Assembly: GCA_023525715.1 (NCBI GenBank)
Contig: CM042009.1
Span: 122,888,819 to 122,952,818, forward strand
Length of the DNA: 64,000 nucleotides
Direction: 5' to 3'
Origin: Cichorium intybus
Lineage: Eukaryota; Streptophyta; Magnoliopsida; Asterales; Asteraceae
Shown here: piece by piece, positions 58,089 through 64,000 of the stretch
Numbering within the stretch: the first letter of the stretch is position 1
How the letters are laid out: each line of letters starts with the position of its first letter
Made by a program: the position numbers and the translations under genes
The notes under the pieces: model-generated
Told to the model about the DNA's origin: nothing
Database searches by the model: none
Seen by the model: only the letters and a program-made list of their open reading frames with translations

Positions 58089-60449
58089 CTATGTACGTTC
58101 AACCCTTTGCAACTTTGCAATGAACACCACCACCTTCACATAAACCCAGTCCTTGAAGTCGTCATAAAAGTGAAAAAATTCACGTCTCCCACGACGGTTG
58201 AGAAGCAAAAAGCCGCATGCAATCCAAAATCCAGTAACAAAACCACTGCCCCCACCAATATAAAACCATCCCCAAACTTCATCTACGTCTTCCTCATCAC
58301 CCTTGCCTTTATCAATGATCGATGATACTTCTGATTCTTCATCTCCTGGACATTTTTTGGTAAGAGGAGGTCCACATAGTTGTGTGTTTCCATCGTATCT
58401 TGAAGGATCAAAGGACTGGAGTTGAGTGCTTGTTGGGATTCTTCCAGACAAGTTATTAAATGACACGTCCAGGTCATTCAATGAACTCATTTCAGACATG
58501 CTTGATGGCATCCTTCCTGATAAATTGTTTCTCGATAAACCCAAAGATAAAAGTTTTTGCATCTGGCCAATTTTCTGTGGAATCTCTCCAAACAGAGCAT
58601 TCTTTGATAAGTTGAGGGCAACCAGTTCATGAAGATTGGTGAGTTCATCTGGAATTTGTCCTGTTAAGTTGTTGCTTGACAGGTCAATCATCTTCAACCA
58701 TCTCAGATTGCTAGAGAATTCACGTTCATCTCCTTGCCACTCGATCATTGCATTGTCAATATACTGATCATTCATCCCATCAAAAGTACCACCTCCTGAA
58801 GAGTACCATAGAATTGAATAGAAATGTACATTTTGTGTTAGTAAGATTCCTTGTTGAACCATGCTCATAAGATGATCCAAACACGAGGGAATGGTACCAT
58901 GGAGATGGTTCATTGACAAGTCTAAAATTTGAAGATCTTCTAATTGGCATAACTGCAAAGGGATGGTTCCGAAAAAGTTGTTTGATCGTAGGATAAGAAC
59001 ATACAACCTCTGTAAGTTGTCCCCAATCCAGAAAGGCACATTACCAGAAAACTTGTTGGCCCCCAAAATTAATGAGTTCAAACTCGTGCAATTCTTTAAG
59101 GACAAAGGCAATTCTCCAGAGAAGTTGTTATTGTACAAATACAACACCTCCAGTTCTATCAGATATCCAATAGAGGGAGGAAGCCTTCCAGATAGATCGT
59201 TGTGTCCTAAATTAAGAACTTTTAGTTCTTTGAAATGCCATAAACAGTCTGGAAGTGGTCCGCTTAGAAAGTTATGGGAGAGGTCAAGAAATTGTAAAAA
59301 CCCATGGACAATTTGGCATAAAAAGGAAATTCCTCCAGAGAATTTGTTTCTGGAAAGATTTAAGGATGCCACAGTGGAAGAGACATTTGTTATTGGACCA
59401 GAAAAGCTGTTGGAACTCAAATCTATCACTGAATTGTTTTCAAAATTTGATGATAAATCTGGTACTTTTCCTCTGATGTTGTTGTATGAGACATTCATAT
59501 ATATTAACTGGGAAGGCCACATGTCCCAAAACTTGAGAGGAATGGGTATCCCATCTAACGTGTTGCTAGAGAGATCAAGGGAATGAAGCTTATTGCTGGT
59601 TAATAGGAACAACCAACGATACATGGATGAGTTGAGATTGTTGTTAGTGACAGAAAGGTCTTCGATAGATGAAGAAGAGTTGGGAAGTGAAGAATATGGA
59701 TGCATGACCTGTGACAGCTCACATCCCCCTACACTTATATATGACAGTTTCTTGAGACTGAGAATAACATCTACCCAATGATTTTGTTTGGCTAGGGAAA
59801 TCCCATCCATTACAAGAAGCTCCAAATTAGAGAGATGAGACAACCACTCAATGTTTTCAACTCTACACCTTCCAACATCTCCAAGGTTAAGCATTTGCAA
59901 GTTGGTGAGATTTCCCAACTCTGGAGGAATTGTTCCATAAAGAGAGTTTTCAGAAAGGCCAAGGAACCTTAATTCGGTCAAGAAACCAATGGACCTGGGA
60001 ATGATTCCATTAAAACCATTTCCACCAAGGTAAAGGGACCTTAATCGAGTCATGGAACCAATGAACGTGGGAATGGTTCCATGAAAAGAATTGAAGGAAA
60101 GAGCAAGATAATCTAAGTAGCTCAAATCAAGCAATGAATCGCTAATCTCACCTCCAAGACCACAGTACCTGAGTTGAAGCTCTATAACATGACCTGTTTG
60201 GTTATTGCAGGTGACTCCAAACCATTTACAACAGTCATGTTTATCAGCTGTCCAAGTAGAGAGATTACCATGTGGATCTTGAAGGCGAGCTTTAAAATGA
60301 AGGAGAGCATGTCTCTCCTTATCCAAGCACTTACTCATTATAACACCATTACCACCTCCTTCTCCTCCCAGTGCTACCAATTGGTTGGCAGTTGTGGTCT
60401 CAAGGTTTAGTAAGAGAAGTGAGAATATTATATAAACAAAAGAGTTCAT
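58089..60449 (-). CDS. LRR receptor-like protein (EIX2/Cf-type), RLP3
   Basis: Open frame of 786 residues from the signal-peptide Met (MNSFVYIIFSLLLL, codon 60447-60449). The frame is open 42 codons further upstream, but those codons include the 5' leader and TATA region, and both paralogues start at this Met. Domains: signal peptide, LRRNT cap (KCLDKERHALLHF, HDCCKWFGVTC), LRRs, island with MVQQGILLTQNVHFYS, LCGPPL cap, acidic stretch, membrane helix (WGWFYIGGGSGFVTGFW) and a basic tail without kinase. Compared with RLP1 it lacks one LRR near the N-terminus and about three in the middle. These changes lie in the ligand-facing part, so specificity may differ (inference). Intronless and probably functional. 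Confidence 0.92.
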   Translation of the reverse strand: MNSFVYIIFSLLLLNLETTTANQLVALGGEGGGNGVIMSKCLDKERHALLHFKARLQDPHGNLSTWTADKHDCCKWFGVTCNNQTGHVIELQLRYCGLGGEISDSLLDLSYLDYLALSFNSFHGTIPTFIGSMTRLRSLYLGGNGFNGIIPRSIGFLTELRFLGLSENSLYGTIPPELGNLTNLQMLNLGDVGRCRVENIEWLSHLSNLELLVMDGISLAKQNHWVDVILSLKKLSYISVGGCELSQVMHPYSSLPNSSSSIEDLSVTNNNLNSSMYRWLFLLTSNKLHSLDLSSNTLDGIPIPLKFWDMWPSQLIYMNVSYNNIRGKVPDLSSNFENNSVIDLSSNSFSGPITNVSSTVASLNLSRNKFSGGISFLCQIVHGFLQFLDLSHNFLSGPLPDCLWHFKELKVLNLGHNDLSGRLPPSIGYLIELEVLYLYNNNFSGELPLSLKNCTSLNSLILGANKFSGNVPFWIGDNLQRLYVLILRSNNFFGTIPLQLCQLEDLQILDLSMNHLHGTIPSCLDHLMSMVQQGILLTQNVHFYSILWYSSGGGTFDGMNDQYIDNAMIEWQGDEREFSSNLRWLKMIDLSSNNLTGQIPDELTNLHELVALNLSKNALFGEIPQKIGQMQKLLSLGLSRNNLSGRMPSSMSEMSSLNDLDVSFNNLSGRIPTSTQLQSFDPSRYDGNTQLCGPPLTKKCPGDEESEVSSIIDKGKGDEEDVDEVWGWFYIGGGSGFVTGFWIACGFLLLNRRGRREFFHFYDDFKDWVYVKVVVFIAKLQRVERT

Positions 60450-60512
60450 GTTGTAAATGCAAATATTTGTTGATGCTTTTTTTTTATGCATAAATGAACT
60501 GTCCAATGACGG

Positions 60513-60520
60513 TTTATATA
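60513..60520 (-). promoter_or_regulatory. TATA box of RLP3
   Basis: TATATAAA on the minus strand, about 64 bp upstream of the chosen start. Its position supports the downstream Met, because the longer frame would place the ATG upstream of the TATA box. Confidence 0.7.
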
Positions 60521-61269
60521 GCCTTGAATGTGAAGATGAAGGATTCAAGTGAATGGCCTCAAATTGCAGGCCCATCAGTGTAGACTGTAGAGCATTGAAT
60601 ATTTCACTTCCATCAAATATGAACCAAGCTATAAGTCAAACTATTAATTAATGAAGAATTGAAATTGATTGCCCCTAATTAGATCTTCAAAGACTTGGCA
60701 ATTTGTATTTATTATAGATATTTTTTTCTCATTGTGTGATATTTTTTGGTCCTCAAGTTATGTGAAATATAAATCCCAAAAAACAAACTAATGGAATCAG
60801 ATACAGGCTATCTACGTTATATGATATGATTTGGGTCTATGAATTTAATCACAATGGCATGAACTTTTCTCACTCAGAATAATTAAATTGTGAACTTGTT
60901 TTCTTTTACATTGTTGTTACAAATTAGCATTTTGATTAAAAGCCCTACACCAGTTACGGATTCATTTTTTATAAAGGACAAGAAATTTACTCCTAAAGTA
61001 ATGCATGGACAAATGATGTTTTCCCAAAGTTTCTTTTTTAACTAAGTGAATGTCGGATAAGAGTAAATAACAATTTTACCCTTCTGTCTAAAAGTGATGT
61101 TGACTAAAAACTACTATTTATTTGATAATTGTTATATAAAGAAACTACTATTTATTTGATAATTGGTATATCGCCTTTGAAGGAGTTGTCAAAGGAAGCT
61201 GTAGAAGGACTTTCGTATAGCTGTTTTAGCTTTAATGGTATTATCTTTGAAAAAAATTCACTAGGCCCC
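60521..61269. other. Conserved 5' flank of RLP3
   Basis: Aligned with the RLP1 and RLP2 flanks. A 33-bp phrase, 'aaactac...atttatttgataattg', is locally duplicated near 61107-61163. No MITE at the RLP1 insertion site. Confidence 0.55.
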
Positions 61270-61990
61270 AAATAACGAACAAAGGAAACTCAAAAGAAAT
61301 ATCATCTTCTCAAAACCTTTATCGAACCATTTCCACATACAACAAAATCCGAATGTAAACGCCTTGTTATATTCACACATTGAAATAATCCCCAATTTAA
61401 CAGCAATTTATGCATCTCATATTCCCCTCCATTATATATCAGCTTTTATTAATACCCAGTTAACACAATTCATTCTATCCTAAACAAACTTTGATGATTA
61501 GAGAAGTAGTAATAGGAACATAAACCCACCATTTAACAGAAACATATCTAATAGATGATATCAATTAAAAAATTCCTAATAGAAACATAAACCCATGATT
61601 TAACAGAAAAGGATCAAAATCAAACGACCAAAAACAAAACATCCTTCAACAAGAGATAGAGAGCAGATCCTGTTAACAGAAATCAAGAGAACACAGACAG
61701 ATGTGATGAACACCTGTGATGGTCCGAAAACTTACATGGTTGAAAACCGAGAAGATGAGAACGGTGGGGCAGAGGCGACGGCGATGCGGACGGAAGGACG
61801 TTGATGGGAGTTGGAGAATACGAGACCATGAGTGATAGACAGAAGCCACGAGAAAGTAGGACCGTGAAAAGAAAAGTAGGGTTGAAGGAAGGTTCTTGCA
61901 AATTGGAAAAAATTAGGGCTTGAATGATACGTTGATGGCAAGATGGTTAAAATTGGGTTGAACCTGGGTATGAAGTATGAACACGTAAAA
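61270..61990 (-). other. Triplicated upstream block with small open frame, copy 3
   Basis: 72-codon frame at 61901-61683 ending LPHRSHLLGFQPCKFSDHHR and SSHLSVFS. Start and end differ from copies 1 and 2 because of small indels, but the core peptide text is kept. Confidence 0.4.
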
Positions 61991-62680
61991 GATTACCTGA
62001 TGATATCGTTCAGTTTGATGAATTGATGAATTGATAATTTTGTTCAGTTTGTGTGATATATTCGTCTTCCATCCTCCATGCATCCCCTGCTTGATTTTCC
62101 TGTGTTGGCTAATACGATTTTGATTTTCAGTCTCTTGTTGGTAGGGTTTTTGGTGTTAAATATTTGGAGTTAAATGTGGAACTTTGATTCACGTTAAATC
62201 AATGTTAAAATTAGGGTCGTCTCGGTCGATCGAATATGTTGCATCGTGACCTGGTAAAGAAATTTGATTATTATAATCAGATTTTTGCTAATTTCGACTC
62301 AAATAAAACCGGACGATTGTCTCAAAAAACCGGTTGGACCGGTGATTCGGAATCGAGTTGACCCGACAGTTGAAACAAAAAGTTCAAATTTGAGTTTTAA
62401 AAACTTGGTTAAAGAATTTATGGGTTCAAACCTTTAAAATTAATCTATTATTGCTTCAACAAATTTAATAATTTTTTATATAGAAACTTGAGAAAATATA
62501 TTTTTTGATACTACAAAAGTTGAAATTACATTTTTATGTTTTATAAAAATATAATTATGCTACAAAATATAAAATATATGAAAATTGTAAAAACTGTGTT
62601 GACCCAACGGTTGACCCGTGACCCGGTCACCGCATCAGGTCAACTAAAAACTGAGGCTTTAAAATATTCGGTTAAACACA
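61991..62680. other. Unassigned DNA
   Basis: No supported gene. Motifs such as 'aaaaccggttggaccggtga' near 62326 resemble non-coding retroelement text, but no ends were found. Confidence 0.3.
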
Positions 62681-62815
62681 GTTTTTTTTTTGAACGACAA
62701 ATCTATCCTACTCCTACTCCTAAACTACTCATTGTTATGTTAGTGTCAGGGTTTGAACCCATGACCTCTTTATTAGTAATCACCTTGTTAGCCAAGTGGG
62801 CTAGCCCCAACTTGT
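62681..62815 (-). mobile_element. tRNA-derived SINE
   Basis: On the minus strand an A-box-like TAGCCCACTTGG is followed about 33 bp later by a B-box-like GGTTCAAACCC, and the element ends in TTGTCGTTCAAAAAAAAAA. An 11-bp direct repeat GGTTAAACACA flanks it (62670-62680 and 62816-62826), as expected for target-primed insertion. Confidence 0.88.
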
Positions 62816-62826
62816 GGTTAAACACA

Positions 62827-64000
62827 ATTGCAAATGCTTGTTTTGTGATTGGTGACGTAAAAATGGTTGATAAATGGAATGCATAGCTGCTTCACTTTAT
62901 TAAGATATTTTCTCAAATTTTTAACATATCTAAAATAACTATAATTTAACAAATAAGAGTTTTGGTTTAATCTCCTTTTTGTTATTCAGTTTGATTAAGT
63001 GGATAAATCAAATAAAAATTATTGTTCTAGAATTTTTTACGAGGAAAAAGGAATGTGGAATAAACCAAAATGTACGTCATGTCTAACATTAGTTTATTAT
63101 AAAACAAATATCTAACTTTAGAAAACCTGAAATACTATGGTTTCCAAATGTTTGGTTCTTGATTTGGATTTCATAAAGAAAAAAACTATTTTAGTTTTGA
63201 AAAGAATCTACTTTCCAAAATGAAATAATTGCCGAAAAAAAACTATCTTGTGAAAATTAACAAAACTAACAATGTATTTTTATTTTTAACTCAAAACTAA
63301 AACTTATTTTATTTTAACCAAAAATACACCATCGGAAAAAAACAAATCGCCACCGCGAAACTATTTACAGAAGCAAATTATTTGCACCAACAAATTGTCT
63401 TGCAGTTTTGGTCCTAAGAAAGTACGTGTGGTGCTCGCCCACACAAGTTATTAAGTTCTATGTGTTTTTTATTGTTTTAGCGAAACATCGAACCGAACCG
63501 TGTGGTGCTCTCCCCTAACGAGTTGTGTACCGCTGCATTGTGCAGGTACACAACTAGTATATATAATGACAACTTACATTTAACACCAATATGGCATTGA
63601 ATTTTTTAACATTTGCAGCAAATCCCAAAGAACTCCGTGCAAAAACTCAACAACAAGGTTAAATACGAAAATAGGAACGATAACCAACTACCAAGGGTCA
63701 TGGGCTTCTATCTCTTGATTTTACTGCAACCGCTTTCTTCTTCGATTCACATGTGTAAATGTGTAAGAAATTGTTAGTAATTGCGATCTGGCAGTGGTTG
63801 CAGAAGAAGGATTAACTGAAAGGGGTATGTACATATCTTGGCAAAATATAGAAAAATATAATGTTCTTTTGTCCTTTATTGATTTAGCCACCTAAATATT
63901 ATGCTTTAATTAATTATAACCCTTGTAGCCTCACCATTTTCTTAGGACATTGCAAGGAGTTCTTTCCTGTTCTTCCTCATAACATGTGACATTCTTCCTG
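62827..64000. other. Unassigned AT-rich DNA
   Basis: No credible open frame. 'gtgtggtgctc.cc' occurs twice (63425 and 63500). It may be an intron or intergenic DNA of a gene beyond the window. Confidence 0.3.

Noticed and set aside
60450..60575. N-terminal extension of RLP3 (42 extra codons)
   Set aside because: It spans the TATA box and 5' leader, and both paralogues start at the signal-peptide Met.

Overview
The window is plant nuclear DNA: AT-rich, crowded with nested LTR retrotransposons, short inverted-repeat elements and plastid-derived DNA, and with few intact genes. The intronless receptor-like protein genes and the style of the LTR, Athila-like and chromovirus sequences point to a eudicot, most likely a member of the daisy family (inference; no species is claimed).

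The main functional content is a tandem cluster of leucine-rich-repeat receptor-like protein genes (EIX2/Cf-type), all on the minus strand. RLP1 (4786-7440) has a full-length frame. RLP2 (38554-40884) is broken by two frameshifts. RLP3 (58089-60449) has an open frame but lacks about three LRRs that RLP1 has. These proteins normally sit in the plasma membrane with an extracellular LRR domain, have no kinase, and signal through partner receptor kinases in immunity. All three copies share the TATA box, the 5' flank, a small upstream open frame of about 70 codons and 3' flanking sequence, so they are large segmental duplicates. Units 2 and 3 also share a block made of plastid ndhA-ndhI DNA fused to a G-rich array, followed by exons of a dead chromomethylase (CMT-like) gene.

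Region by region. 1-4 kb: a copia remnant and non-coding repeats. 4-10 kb: RLP1 unit with a Harbinger-like MITE. 11-15 kb: 3' part of an Athila-like element. 15.7-23.7 kb: a copia element with two 779-bp LTRs, followed at one LTR by a second primer-binding site and leader, that is, a tandem LTR-internal-LTR-internal arrangement that is truncated. 23.7-28.2 kb: Athila-like gag-protease, a long gypsy LTR and a copia LTR. 28.2-29.1 kb: an acyl-activating-enzyme pseudogene split by a hAT-type element. 31-32.1 kb: an internally deleted copia element with a hAT-type element inside its LTR. 32.2-45 kb: RLP2 unit, with a solo LTR and two inverted-repeat elements lying between three long (TA)n tracts. 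46-51.2 kb: a gypsy LTR in plus orientation and a chromovirus in minus orientation. 51.2-55 kb: a mosaic plastid insertion (trnF, trnL, trnT, ycf2, rpoB, ndhA, ndhI). 55-62 kb: RLP3 unit with a short solo LTR. 62-64 kb: a tRNA-derived SINE and otherwise unassigned DNA.

Because the units are paralogous, several insertions can be read against empty sites inside the window, giving target-site duplications directly. No wholly new biological system is evident. The best leads are the (TA)n-bounded elements, one of which seems to carry gene fragments; the duplicated plastid/G-rich-array/methyltransferase block; and the conserved small upstream frame.
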